Assembly: GCA_935421135.1 (NCBI GenBank)
Contig: OW285188.1
Location: 2,811,001-2,875,000, forward strand
DNA from: Bugulina stolonifera
Taxonomy: Eukaryota > Bryozoa > Gymnolaemata > Cheilostomatida > Bugulidae
Direction: 5' to 3'
Length of the DNA: 64,000 nucleotides
This document shows positions 22,241 to 34,139 of the stretch, one piece after another. Below the pieces are notes generated by a model that worked only from the letters and a program-made list of their open reading frames with translations, made no database searches and was not told where the DNA came from. Numbering within the stretch: position 1 is the stretch's first letter; every line of letters begins with the position of its first letter. A program made the position numbers and the translations under genes.

Positions 22241-25200
22241 TCAACTGTTCACAGGGCTAGCAGATCTGGTTATCAGTTCTTCTGCTAAGGAATATTCTGG
22301 ATCCACTCCTCGATACTCCTCCAGCTGTTGTTTGTAAGAGTCGAGGCTGCCATCATCAGCGGAGGAACAGAGGCGTAACTGCTCAAAGAAACGAAGATAG
22401 TGGTGGATATTGTGTAAGGATAGTAACACACCAGCTAGCAGTTCCTTGGTATTGAGCAAGTGGTGGATATAACCCCTGGTGAAGTTAGCGCAGGTGTAGC
22501 ATTGGCAGCCTTCCAGTAGCGGTATAAACTGGTCAGCGTATTTACAGTCCTTCAAACACAGCTCAAACATGATATCAGCTACTGGGTTCCTAGCGTTCAT
22601 AGAGAGAGGGAAGCTCAGTGCCCCACCCCTCTCCGTCACCTGGTACGTATAGGAAGTGTCAAACAAGTCTATCCCCTCAGCTATCAGACCAATCACAGCT
22701 AGTGGGTGTACAGCGCCCCCTATAGCCCTCACTTTATCTATGGGGAGACAACAGACAGTGTCTTTCAGGACTCTAGTTCTTTCCTTCTTGTCCCAGAAGA
22801 GCTCTGAATGCTTGCCATAGTTGTGAAAGCCCTCAAGGACGAAGCCAGAGACATGAGTGAAAGCAGCAGCATCTTTAGCACACCTTGTCCTCGGGTCTGG
22901 CAGTAAACCCCCCTCTATAGATGCCAGTAGTGGGCTAGATTCCACATCAGAGCCTGCAGGGAATGAGAGAGTATGGTTAGGTAGATTAGCTTGTAGACTA
23001 CATGTACAGCATATACATATATGTATGTACATGTATGTGTAGGTTACATGTATATACATGTAAATGTAGCCTACATAAGTTAATGTTATACGTATAAATA
23101 TAACTTACACTTGCATGTATATTATGTGGTCCATTAGCAAACTTTGACCAACAGGGTAAATACTTGAAGACATTATTATATTATATTACAGAGCTACACA
23201 TTGAGAATGTGTAATTAGGGTACATAATACATAACCCTGAACTAGATTAGATTACACTCCTGTATATTCAATCTGATGCTGGCAGGAAAGCAGTATCTCT
23301 GTGAGCAGTAGACCAGATAACAAGACAAGTTTAGCATTACTTAGCAGAGATAAGAAGATAGAAGACTACACTGACCCCAGCTATATACATGTGTGAGGTG
23401 TCAGAGTGCTGTATGGAAAACTACACTAGTGGACAATAACATTTAGCAGAGGGGCAGCTGAGTCATATATACTAAAGAATAGTATTATATACACTGTATG
23501 TGACATGATTGTGTATTATTGTAAGACCAGCAGATAATGTACATGATTGTAGGTATTAAAGTATTAACTATCAACTGCATATATGCTAACCCCAAATAAA
23601 CACTGGGCAGTAGATAATAATAAATATTATGGTATGCATGTTTGTATTTTCCATATAATCAAGAAGCCAGTTTTGGTGCCCTTAATAGCAGCAGCATCAG
23701 CAGCACTGTACACTATCATATGCTGTAGTATAACATAGTCAATAGTTGTCATATTGAGTGAGTAAACACTTGAGGACCAATGAGATTGTTAGTAACACTT
23801 GAGAACCAATGAGATTGTTAGTAACAGGGAGGGAGAGGAGTATTTACTCAGAAACTTTATGGAATATTTGCTAAACAATGTGTCCATCAATTTCCTTTTT
23901 ATTTTTTTTCCCATGGAATATTCCAGCTTCTATGGAAACTAATGTCACATTAAAATTACAAAGCAATTAATATCATAATAACAATAGAGATAATAATTAT
24001 ACTTGTATAATATGTGCATATGATTATAATAAGGAAGATTCCAATGTGTATGATACTTGGACAGGGCATGTGATTTACTACTTGAATGACTAATCTATGA
24101 GTATTAGTGAGTATTAGTGAGGGTAATGTTGACACTATCATCTCATGATATGGAGACATACATTGTACATGTAGTATGTGCACAAGGATAAGATTTTGAA
24201 GAAATGATGTAGTGGACAACCTTCGTCTATAATATAGAGTATGGTGTGATATTTTTTCTACTCAATAAAGTGCATGTATTGAATATGTCGCCTACATTAT
24301 GTTATTACAATTAGTATCATATTTTACACCATTTTATACATAATTATGTATATTAGATAACACTGTATTACTCTAAGGGGATGTTTTACTCCAATAAACC
24401 TGAACTACGTGTAGCTACGCATAGTTACACTAGATACACATGGTATACTGCATGCTATACAATAAGTATACACAATACACTGTACCAGTGTTCGAAGTGG
24501 AAAAATTGAGATGGGTACACGGCACATGCAATCTTACAGATTAGTATTGTATAGATATCCGCTTAATCTTATGAAAAAACTCACCGACTTATACTCCTCG
24601 GCATGACCAGCCCCTAGCAGCTCTCACTGCCAGGTGCCAGTGCTGGCCAACTCCCTGTGAGAAAGGCCCAGATAACATGGCCTTTTTTCGGCAGGGGTAG
24701 AGAAGTTGCCTTAAAGCCATGCTTGCTTGCATGACCCCAAGGACTTAATATGGGGCACAGGAGCAATTGTGGCTGGATGCTCTTCCTAACACCACCGTGA
24801 CCGGGATTTGAACCTGGAACCTTCAGCATGAAAGCTCAGCATTCTAACCCCTAAGCCACGGCTGCTCCCGCTTAATCTTATGGTAGCTAAGAAATTAGTG
24901 AATTACTGAAGTGGAAAAAAGTTATGCTCAGGTGAGGATTGAACTTATGGATGAGTGTCAAGCACTCTACCACTATACTATCAGGTCCATAGTGACTGTA
25001 TGGGGAAAGCTAGCTATTAAAGTGAAAGTACACAGTGTAACCACTAAAGTCGAGGTATAACCACACTTCGAACACTGCACTGCACATACTGCATATCGTA
25101 CACACTGTATATCGTACATACTGTATATAGTACATACTGTATATAGTACATACTGCATATAGTACATACTGTATATGGTACATACTGTATATAGTACACA

Positions 25201-27615
25201 CTGCATATCGTACATACTGTATATAGTACACACTGTATATCGTACATACTGTATATAGTACATACTGTATATCGTACATACTGTATATCGTACATACTGT
25301 ATATAGTACATACTGTATATCGTACATACTGTATATAGCACATGTTGCACTAACCCTGAGTCAAGTTGATAACTTTCTCAAGGAAGTCTATAGTCCTATG
25401 ATAAGCTTTATTCATCCGTGTTGTACCAGTTACCATCTCTTCATTAGCCTCATAGTCACCTATTACCTGCACCATGTCACTTCTGAATGCCTCCTGTACC
25501 TGCAGTATACAGTAGAGTCTAAACTGCTCAACAGGTGCCATGGGAACACAACTCCAATCAGGCCAGCACTAACTACCACATCCAGGGATACAATGAGACC
25601 AGAATTATGGTTGCAGTCTCAAACATGGAAGTATTGATGGCAATTTCATATCACAGGATACAAGCCTATGTCCACTGTATGTATACATATATTATTATAA
25701 TACAGGTATAATATAATATAGAGTGAGTGAGGGGTGTATACCATACCTTGACAAACTCTGAGGGTGTGTACTGTTTATTACCTCCCCTGTTCCTCACTAT
25801 CATACACTTCTTAGTGGTGCAGTTAAACTTGAGCAGCTCTGCGCTAACATCATGACTGGTGGAGAACACAACCATATTGTTGAGGCTGGTAAACTCTGCC
25901 AGCCCACCTTTACAATCTCTGATGACGTTATGGTAGTCGCCCAGTGTGCTGTAGGGTAGATATTGCAGAGTAACATTATCCACCAGAGGGAGTGATTAAA
26001 TAACATGTCGGGTGTATAAAGTGTGGTTACTGCAGGCTTACATAGTAAACTCATCGACGCACTGATATCTTATCATTATAATATTATAACATAATAAAGT
26101 ATTATAATTAACAAGTAGCTGTATATAATATGGGCAATTCAAAAATAAAACTAACAGGGAAGATGTTTCCACTGGAAAGAACAAGGATATATAAACTGGG
26201 AAAGTCCCCAGTTTGGTGTGCCAGAAGTGGGTGTGACAGTGTGCTTTGAAAGCGACTAACCAGAATACTATGTGACGTGATGTCATCTCCCACAGCAGTA
26301 GCTCCAGTTATGGAGGAATTTGAAACCATGAAAATCAAACCATTATGATTGTAATATAGTAGGCCTATGTATATCAAAGCACTCTGGTGAAACTATTTAT
26401 ACTATTTAGTGCCACCAAATGTGACTATCTAATAGATCTATTGAATAGGGACTGTATTCTAGGGCAGTGTATATAGGAGCTTACAGTTAGCCTACTTTTC
26501 AGTATAGGGTTAGCCTGGGCCCCAAGCCATCTATAACATATGTGTATTGAGTGTCTGCCTGCATGCCCCTACCAGGTCTCTGGCATAATGAGCCTGTAGA
26601 GTTAGACCATTAGCCAACATTGTACCTAATGCTGGTCCACTTAGTATTCAAGATATTATCATTCAACTCCTGCTAGTCAGTATCATGGATGTAACAGTTC
26701 GTACTTCAACAGTCTATGGTGTTGGATAATCAGCATATCATACTGCATAATACACAGAGTTAAGGTGCCCATTGCACAACCTATTGATCTGCAAGTTTCC
26801 ATCATCCTCACATTTTTTAAATAATGCCAACTAAATTGTGTTCCCATGGCGAGTGACCGATGAAGTAACAGGTATCTGTAGGAGCTCCAAGTTGAGTTCA
26901 GTGACTCACTCTCCCAACCTTACATGTGTGATGTTATATTATGCAAGGATTCCCAATTTATCAATTGAGCAGTCAGGGACTTGTTTCACATCCATGAAAA
27001 TAACCGATCCTTGACTGGGATTTGAACCCGGGGATCAATGGCACCTAATCGCCTAGCACTGTGGACAGAACACACCAGCTCAGCAAACTGTGCAGTTGGC
27101 ACAGTTGGCACAGTGCACATCTACTGATCACTGGTGAAGCTTCATTTAAAGGTTGCTGAGGTGGTGTAGTGGCAATGTATCAGTCCACTGTGCTGTGTGA
27201 TTAGATGCTATAGATCCCGGGTTCAAATCTGGTAGCAGTAAAAGACATGAGAATGAAATGGTGTGGGAGAAAAAGAAGACAACTCCAACTAAGGTTACTA
27301 GGTTACTAGGTTACAGGTGGTCAGTCAGTACAGTTACTAAGTAGTAGTGTAGTAAGTAAACACAGTACTTACCTCATGCCTACAGTGGCTATATGAGGGA
27401 GAGGTAAGTACACACATTACTTACCTCATGCTTACAGTGGCTATATGAGGGAGATTGTGTATCTTATTCAGAACGTCAAGAGAGAGATGGGGTACACTAC
27501 CACACTTGGTGAACAGCATGCAGGCAGGTGTTTCTACTGACACATTCGGTAGCCTCTTGAAGGAAGAGAGTGTGCCGCAGCGAACTGGCGTAGTTGATTT
27601 TAAAGTGAATTTCAT
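22241..27615 (-). CDS. QTRT2: QTRT2, accessory subunit of queuine tRNA-ribosyltransferase (complete, 416 aa, 4 exons)
   Basis: QTRT2 pairs with catalytic QTRT1 to exchange guanine 34 for queuine in GUN-anticodon tRNAs, at mitochondria or in cytosol. Minus-strand exons are 27615-27425, 25948-25747, 25499-25355 and 22953-22241. Donors are gtaagt, gtatgg and gttagt, acceptors are ctacag, tgcag and ctgcag, and phases close exactly at 416 codons plus TGA. Diagnostic parts are the N-terminal GSVPHLSLDVLNKIHNLP, the barrel segment GIDLFDTSYTYQVTERGGAL near residue 273, and the zinc site CQCYTC (Cys 329, 331, 334) followed by the helix NTKELLAGVLLSLHNIHHY with its His ligand. The length matches animal QTRT2 closely. 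The zinc site is intact. Introns hold a 16-bp minisatellite and several transposons. A 52-bp tandem duplication copies the exon 1 donor. Confidence 0.95.
24574..24867 (-). mobile_element. tRNA-derived SINE (family A) nested in the hAT-type element, with 15-bp TSD
   Basis: Flanked by the direct repeat ccgcttaatcttatg at 24559-24573 and 24868-24882. Reading the minus strand, the head holds box A tggcttaggggttaga and box B ggttcaaatcccgg about 45 nt later, then a body of about 200 nt and a short T-run. This is a clean target-primed insertion of a Pol III-type SINE. Confidence 0.88.
24925..24990 (-). mobile_element. tRNA-like segment inside the hAT-type element
   Basis: On the minus strand tagtatagtggtagagtg is followed by aagttcaatcctcacc, resembling boxes A and B. 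A related segment is at about 46735-46805. Too diverged for a tRNA gene. Confidence 0.45.
25083..25340. repeat. 16-bp minisatellite, about 16 copies
   Basis: The unit is gtacatactgtatata with variants ending tatc or tatg. It lies immediately beside the hAT-type element and runs almost to the exon 3 donor of QTRT2. It is open in several minus frames because of periodicity. Confidence 0.95.
26978..27110 (-). mobile_element. tRNA-derived SINE, family B copy 2
   Basis: The minus strand has a box B-like gggttcaaatcccag. It shares cacatccatgaaaata and gcctagcac with the copy at 12595-12735. It lies in QTRT2 intron 1. Confidence 0.6.
27150..27255 (+). mobile_element. tRNA-derived SINE fragment, plus orientation
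   Basis: Box A-like gaggtggtgtagtggcaatg and box B-like gggttcaaatctgg are about 60 nt apart, also in QTRT2 intron 1. It resembles family B in opposite orientation. Confidence 0.55.
27367..27455. repeat. 52-bp tandem duplication covering the QTRT2 exon 1 donor
   Basis: acttacctcatgc plus tacagtggctatatgaggga occurs at 27367 and again at 27419. The exon-proximal copy is the functional exon end; the other is a decoy. Confidence 0.9.
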
Positions 27616-28980
27616 CTTGATTGACTGTAAAGCATCCAGAGGAGTAGAAACTTGATTACTAGACCGACTGGTAGTGATTACTAGACCTACAGGCAGTGAT
27701 TACTGTATGCTCCAAATATGGGGTTTGACCAAGTTGTGGCCATAATTTTAGAATAATAAAATATAGAAATCTTGATATAAAATCTACACGCTATAGAAGT
27801 AGAACTGATCTTAACTTTTTTCGGGAACATCAGCACAGTTCTTTTTAAAAATGGTGTAGCTAGATACAGTCAAGGATGTAACTTAGGGACCAATGGTATA
27901 GTATATCTTAGTAGCCTATAAAAGCACAGCTACTAACAATAGCAGGTCTACACAAGGACGGCCAGAGCAGCAAGCCTACACAAGCGAGCAGTGTTCATTT
28001 TCACCAGATTAATCAAGTATGATTTCTTACAATACAAATTTTGCACCTTCCCAAAAGTATGGTATGAAGGTCACAACGTGGCATCCAATAATGTTTTTCA
28101 ACATAGATTATATGCCTACTGTGATGGATGTTGTAACGAATATATAGTTTTAGCCCTTCCTGTCGCAGGGGGTATAATCTTTTCTGTTCTTGCAGTTTCT
28201 ATTTTGTGTTCAACACTATTACCAACCTTAGAAAATATACATATAGCTACTGTTCCATTAGATCAAGAAAACCCATATTTTCTATCTTGTTAATCTAGTC
28301 ATTAGCAACGACGCTAGTGAACTTGTCTTTCTCTCCCTACCGACTTAAACAGACTTTCACACTTTTTTTAAGTCGGGTAATGGCATTATTACATACATTT
28401 TATAACCAAGTTCTCTAACGGGCAATGTTTTGTAATAACAGGAGTACATACCTTCCGTTGCTGACTTGTTTTGCAAACTATATTCTTATCGGCCTTCTTT
28501 ACTTAGTAGAACTGATTCTATGTCTATTGTCTATTGTCTGTCTGTAATATCAAATCATATGCAAGGAGTGTATTTCTGTATTACTAGCAGTTCTATTAAG
28601 TCTTACCATTCTTGTACACTCACTCTTGGAGTACATGTTAGACTACAAATATGAGTATACTATTTCACGCTACAACATACTGGACTTATGCTGGTATAAG
28701 GAGCAGTGGGAGGTATGATGATCTATATACAAAGTAGTGAGTAAATAATATATATTAGCGCTGAGGCTCTTGCAGTCCTGGATTGGCAAAGAGGGTGACT
28801 CTTCTTGAAATCAACAATACTCCCGATGAATAGGGTAAGGCTATTATAAAATTGCAGACCTGATGTCTAGACCAGGGGTTCTCAATGGGGGGGGGGGGGG
28901 GGGCAATGGCCCCCAGGGGGACACAGCAAACATTTAGGGGGCCACCACCTACCAAGTATGGCAATGTAATCAAATTAATT
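27616..28980. other. Intergenic region upstream of QTRT2, with a possible hAT end
   Basis: No convincing gene. A poly-G run at 28889-28904 follows caggggttctcaa at 28873, which resembles one terminus of a hAT-type element, but no matching right end was found. The open frame at 27991-28293 encodes a hydrophobic, Cys-rich peptide without recognisable family. Confidence 0.4.
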
Positions 28981-29036
28981 TGTCCAAGTGAAGAAATTCA
29001 ACCAAGTGTAGGTAAACGGCGGGAGTAACTATGACT
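28981..29036 (+). rRNA. 28S rRNA fragment, 5' flank of the R2 insertion
   Basis: The stretch contains aagtgaagaaattcaaccaa and aaacggcgggagtaactatg, the conserved 28S sequence immediately upstream of the R2 cleavage site. It stops after atgact, so the last bases before the canonical site are missing. It is an isolated pseudogene piece, not a working rRNA gene. Confidence 0.92.
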
Positions 29037-30409
29037 TTCGTCACATACTATCCATTGATAGCAACCCACTTAAACCTCTATTACAGATCTTGGGGTAAAA
29101 ATAGGTGCACTCGGTGCAATACATCCGCCCGAGGAGCAGCTGAGAGAGTCGCTGGATAACATCACCAAAGCACCTCTCAAGCCACAGCAGAGGCTGATGA
29201 TCCTGCGGGATCATTTAATTCCTAAATTGCTACATCAGCTTACAATAAGTAACATCAGCAACACTAAGTTCCGTAAGCTAAATGTGATGGTACGCAGAGT
29301 AATTAAAAATGGACTCAAAATTAAGATCAGTTGCTCGAGAGCCATCTTTCACGCCTCGGTGCGAGACGGCGGACTAGGAATACCATCTATTTTAAGTACC
29401 GTCACCGTATAGAGGTATAACAGAACATGTCGTCTGTTGTACACATACGATCACCCTTTGACCACTGCCGTGGTAGGGAATCACACAATATCAGCACCAG
29501 CAATTCAGAGAGTTACCATCCGGACCCAGAATGATGCAAATTTGCATCACAAGACAATCCTCCATGACTCTGTGGATGGTAAATGGCTTATTTATCATTC
29601 TAACTGCCCGAAACTACAAAGCTGGAAGCTAAAATTCAACATGTTGCTAACAGGCGCGATTTCATTCGATGTATCTATCTACAGCATAATCATAATCCCG
29701 AACGAACCCAGGGACTAGCAAGATTTGTCCCGTGTGTCAATGCTGCACACACAACAGTACATGTACTCCAGCAGTGCCCGTGTTCTCACGGAGCACGCAT
29801 CCGGAGGTAGAATTCTGGTGGAAATGATTCCCAATTCCTTTAAGAAACACAAGTATAAACTCGTATTTGAGCCCTACTTTAAGACCTCACAGGGGCTTAA
29901 AAAGCCTGATTTAATGCCATATAACAAGGATGAGGCATTCATCATAGACATTGCCGTCTGCAGTGATAACATAAATCCCGATGCAATGCACAAGGCAGAT
30001 ATCTTTAAGCACAACACCATCGATGTGCTGCGTGCAGGTGTGAGCATCGAGGATATACATGTAGACACGGTAATGCTGAATTGGTGCCAGGCCTTGTGCC
30101 CGGAGTCGAGCTCGTTCCTATCTAACCACATACCTATTCCAACACAAATACTACTGCCCCTCCGAACTTCACAATATGGGCTATATATATGGGACATGGG
30201 GTTTGGGGTTTAAAAGTACTGTGGTCAGCTTTGTACTGGCTCAGTGGGAGTAACATCATTCCAGTACATGCAAGTTGCTAGGCATTTATATAAATTTACT
30301 CTCTTCGGAGGTAAAGTAAATCAAGTACCTCTTGTATATGGGGGTTAATACACAAATAAAATCTCATTTAACTACTTGATAATGGTGATGTGGGGAAGTG
30401 GGTGGGACC
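29037..30409 (+). mobile_element. 5'-truncated R2 retrotransposon inserted in 28S sequence
   Basis: The remnant encodes the region after the RT active site through the C-terminus in broken frames: a LGVKIGA thumb segment; LKPQQRLMILRDHLIPKLLHQ; FHASVRDGGLGIPS (ORF part 29197-29412); a CCHC-type motif near 29728-29800 in another frame; and the restriction-like endonuclease, with KPDLM and FIIDIAV, in 29725-30213. Order and motifs match R2. The 3' UTR runs from 30214 to 30409 and joins 28S sequence exactly at tagccaaatgcc. Zinc-finger and RT domains are absent through 5' truncation, and frameshifts make it inactive. Confidence 0.92.
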
Positions 30410-30488
30410 TAGCCAAATGCCTCGTCATCTAGGTAATGACGCACATGAATGGATTAACGATGCTCCCACTGTCCCTATCTACTGTTTG
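30410..30488 (+). rRNA. 28S rRNA fragment, 3' flank of the R2 insertion
   Basis: It begins tagccaaatgcctcgtcatc and continues through gaatggattaacga and tcccactgtccctatctact, the conserved 28S sequence just downstream of the R2 site. It carries several substitutions and is lost after about 30488. Same orientation as the R2 remnant. Confidence 0.93.
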
Positions 30489-31530
30489 ACCCAAAATGGC
30501 ACACAGCTATCCTTCAGTAGCCAAGGAAGGTCTACGGATGTTACGGCCTTTCGCAACCATATATCTTTGTGAGTCAAGTTCTTCTACAATGGTGCAGTTG
30601 AAACTTAAAGCAGGGAACTGCTTTGAAGCAGCTCATGACATCAGATGTGCATCATCTCAAGGGAAACCACGATATGAAGAACCTGCCGTCAAACATCAGT
30701 GCCAACGCTAGCACTAACTTCCATTGCGTTTTTTATCATTGCTCTGTGCTAATATGGGAATTTTTCTAATAGTCATTGCTAACAATAAGCTAAAAATTAC
30801 CAATGGTTTCTATTACCTGGTAAAATCTTTCGCTCAATAAGGTTTAATGACTTCCAGATAAACATAAAGCTGTATGTCACAAACAAGCTGTTATAGGTGG
30901 GTGCTTCTTTACAAACCCGAGTCAAAATGCCGTCATTGAAATGGAAGCACGTGACCTTTGCTGCTAAGAAAAATATCAAAGCTCAGAAAAAGACATGAAA
31001 GTGATGCTGACTGTATTCTGGGGCAGATTTCAAGAGCCGAAGTAGTACTGTGAGCTCCCGGGTGTGGTAAAACGAGACATACGAAATAATTATTCAATAC
31101 GAATTATAACATGCAAGTATAACTACTAGAATTGAGCGAAGCTACAGTAAACCATTATTGGGTGCAAATAATAACCGCAGCTAAGCACTTGAACTTTTAG
31201 TGTAGTGTAAAGTTTTAAATTAATACGATACATCTGATTTTCCTTGTGTTGATTGGACTTGCATCTTCGCCCCGATTCACAAGTCGATTACAGTCAGATG
31301 GGAGTGAATACGTAATAACATTATACATGTATTATCATATTACATTACATTACAGTTGTGTCATTGGTAGAATCCGATGATGAATCATTTCTGTCTGCTA
31401 GCAGCTCTCCACATTCATAGTCTCCATCAACCTCTCCACCAACAAAACGACCCAGAGTACTGTTAAAATCCCCGCATCAACGGAACCTCAAGTGGACCAG
31501 TCCGAAGCGCAGCAGCAGAGCAACCCATAT
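30489..31530. other. Intergenic stretch without a recognised gene
   Basis: Chance open frames only. It may contain further decayed repeat sequence. Confidence 0.4.
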
Positions 31531-31960
31531 TAGCAAGATGTTTAATGAGCCAAACAAATTTGGTTCACAGAGACACAAAGAGCTGACTAATGCTGTGGCG
31601 TTGTATCTATTGGAGCATTGCTTGCCCCTCTATACTGTGGAGCAACGAGCATTCAGGAGGATGCCTAATGTATTTGACAACAGGTTAGTATTAACTGCAG
31701 CGTTATCCAAATGTCACTAAACTGCAACTTGGTAAGATGCATGTCTGCGACGTGTTCTGTATCCAAATATTCTGATGCTTACGTACAACCTTCCCAGTCG
31801 AAATTCTTTCTCCAGAAAGCTTGTCCCACAGATCTATGCTGAATTGATGGGCATAGTAAAGTTGGAACTCGAAAGCACACAGCATTTTGCAGCAACAACA
31901 GATATGCGGAGTTCCAGGACCAATGACACTTATATCTTTTAGATGGAATCGAGTTCTGGG
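31531..31960 (+). pseudogene. hAT (ZBED-like) transposase fragment
   Basis: One frame (from 31538) gives AVALYLLEHCLPLYTVEQRA followed by FRRMPN, the segment typical of hAT transposases of the ZBED type. After a frame change at about 31725, LPSRNSFSRKLVPQIYAEL and ATTDMRSS (near 31795-31915) continue the same domain into its catalytic region. The N-terminal zinc finger and C-terminal dimerisation region are missing, and frameshifts and stops make it a relic. Confidence 0.75.
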
Positions 31961-32019
31961 GAAATGTGACTTAGACCGAGCTTAAATGCATCACAGTCCT
32001 TCAAAAAGCTAGTGTTCGA

Positions 32020-32277
32020 GTAATCTTAAATATTAAACTGAGAGAACATGTCACCTCTCATTTTAAAACCCTAAAAATTATGCCAGTTAAAATGCTTTTT
32101 GAATTTACCACCTTGAAACTACTTCTTAAAACCTTTTCTTCAGAATTTTTACTTTCCCCGATGACAAAAAGTCATTACAACACAAGGCAACAAAGCCTTA
32201 AAACAAAGAAAGCTAACAACAACGAGGTGAGAGGTCCTTGTAAAACACAGGAATTACCCTGTACAACAAGTACTTAA
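32020..32277 (+). pseudogene. C-terminal fragment of a non-LTR retrotransposon reverse transcriptase
   Basis: Reads LREHVTSHFKTLKIMPVKML, then a helical segment and SHYNTRQQS. This resembles the C-terminal tail of CR1/L2/jockey-type ORF2 proteins. Only the extreme C-terminus survives; the following GC-richer 60-90 bases may be its 3' UTR. Confidence 0.55.
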
Positions 32278-33439
32278 TGGGAGTGGAGACTGGCGCCGCT
32301 GGCTGTCACGTGGAAGTTCTGGCTACCCTCGTGTGGGGGGGGGGGGTCGGTGCGGAGTGCATGTCCCCGCCGTACTTGTGCGGGGTGGTTCTGCGGGCAT
32401 GAATGGCCCGCTAGTTGGGCAGCCTTCTCTCTAGCCACGGGCTATCTGGTTGTCCCTTTGCTTTTCTATATATTGATGTTTTTAAACGTTTTTTATATGC
32501 CATTCACATTTAGCAATAAACTAACTAAAATATGAGCTTCACTATCCACCAGATAAATGGAAGCTTTTAACTTATGACAAGATTACTCAGTTACACAATT
32601 TGATCTGTTAGTAGGTTTTGATACAAGCTGGGGCTCCCTGCCCTCATTGAGCTGAACCACATTATAACTTAGTTAAACTACTTCTTGCTGTAGCTTCTTA
32701 AAACCTACTTGGTTTGAACCACTAGCAATGATAAACAGCCGAACAAATTTTCATGCTGTGCTTTTATAACTTCGAAAATCCCAATGTTTTTACTTTATAC
32801 TTCTATACTTCTAATGGTTTTTGTACAACCAGGGGTGCTCGCTTGCCTCAGTATTATGCACTTTGATGATAGAATATACTGTCTTTTAGAATATTACCAT
32901 TTTATGCATCAAATGCTGTTATGATGAGACCAAATGTGCCCAAAATAATAATCTCATAAATATATTACTAAGATTATCCATGTAAGAAAGAAAAGCATCA
33001 TTTCACTAATTCCAAACAAAAGCGTGATAAACTGATGAGTGAGGAAACAAAGGATGGGGATTTGTTTAATTACCATTTTAAAAAATACATTAGCTAGGTG
33101 TATATTTGCATTGTATAACTAACATAGCTTTGTTTTGTGGCAGATTTTATCAGGCTTACCAGGTTTTTGTGATTAATATACGTCAATAAACAGCCTTGTA
33201 TATTCCCATTTTTCACATGTTGAAATTGATTAAAATTCATTTTATTAAAAATGTAAGCCGAAAGAAGCCACTAAGCAAAGGAAAGATGAAAAGGTCTTAG
33301 CAGATTTTGTTACTGATGGTGTAGCACAAGAAATGTGCTATTATAGGCGTTGTTACTTCCATTATGCGAAAGATATTTATAATAAACCTGGAGAATCAAC
33401 ATCTTCCTGTTTTGAAAGGTGGGTGAATAATACATCTGA

Positions 33440-33620
33440 CACTCAGATACTACTTCATTGAAATAGTTGAAGGCACTAGACCAACAGGACGATCAAGGAA
33501 GAGATGGTTTCAATATGTATATGAATACTTGATGGAAAAAGGAACAGACTTGATTACAGCTGTAAGTCAAAGACTATAATGAAGAAAGAACCAAATGGTC
33601 CAAATTGACAATCTTTCCTA
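33440..33620 (+). pseudogene. Short retroelement C-terminal relic
   Basis: A frame starting near 33466 reads EGTRPTGRSRKRWFQYVYEY, resembling the basic C-terminal tail (RP.GR.RKRW) of some APE-type LINE ORF2 proteins. Stops follow soon after. Confidence 0.35.
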
Positions 33621-34139
33621 GCTGACAGGCAACCGCCTATCTTGAGTAGTGTAAGAAGTCATTTGGCTGTTTTATCTTTAAAATAATAATAACAGTTAAG
33701 ATTAATCTTTGCACTACTCTACATTCTACAGTATATTAACCCTCTCTTGCATAACGTCCTCATATGGTTCTGGAGGGAAAATTAAATCATAAATTTTACT
33801 AAGGTTAGTGTGCTACAATTTGCTCTGTACATTTTCTCAATTTTTTAGTATTTATCTACAATACAGTAAAAATTATTAGTCGACATCTTATTTGGATCAT
33901 TTTACATGTGTAGAAAAAAGATTTTTCCAGTTGAGGGCACCATGCAACAATTCATCACTGGTTACATATTTTACCCCATGCAAGGCCTTGCTGTAAGATA
34001 GTACATGTAGGTAGCAATGAATTCAATGACATTTTGTTAGCATACTTAGAGCTAGTTAATTAATCAAATGATTTCACTCGTACAACCACTGTTTGAATTA
34101 CTCAGAAGACATACCAATACGAACTGCATATGAAAATTT

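Larger units (their letters stand above)
24486..25077. mobile_element. hAT-type non-autonomous element (592 bp) with 8-bp TSD
   Basis: Perfect 14-bp terminal inverted repeats (cagtgttcgaagtg) are flanked by cactgtac (24478-24485) and cactgcac (25078-25085), 7 of 8 matching. The subterminal sequences (ggtataacc next to one end; gggtacacgg near the other) also occur in the 2.16-kb element at 51497-53658, so the two are one family. It lies in a QTRT2 intron. Confidence 0.85.
22954..25354 (-). other. Third intron of QTRT2
   Basis: A 2.4-kb intron holding the 592-bp hAT-type element with a nested SINE and the 16-bp minisatellite. The rest is AT-rich without genes. Confidence 0.8.

Noticed and set aside
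24811..24867. tRNA gene on the minus strand
   Set aside because: A and B boxes are present but the cloverleaf is not credible, and the segment is the head of a SINE with its own TSD.
24973..25350. Minus-strand Tyr/Cys-rich open frames
   Set aside because: They are produced by the 16-bp minisatellite in a QTRT2 intron.
27991..28293. Hydrophobic Cys-rich ORF upstream of QTRT2
   Set aside because: No family, no splice context and no conserved features; indistinguishable from a chance frame.
28873..28960. Complete hAT element starting at caggggttctcaa
   Set aside because: Only one terminus-like sequence with a poly-G run was seen; no inverted partner or target duplication was found.
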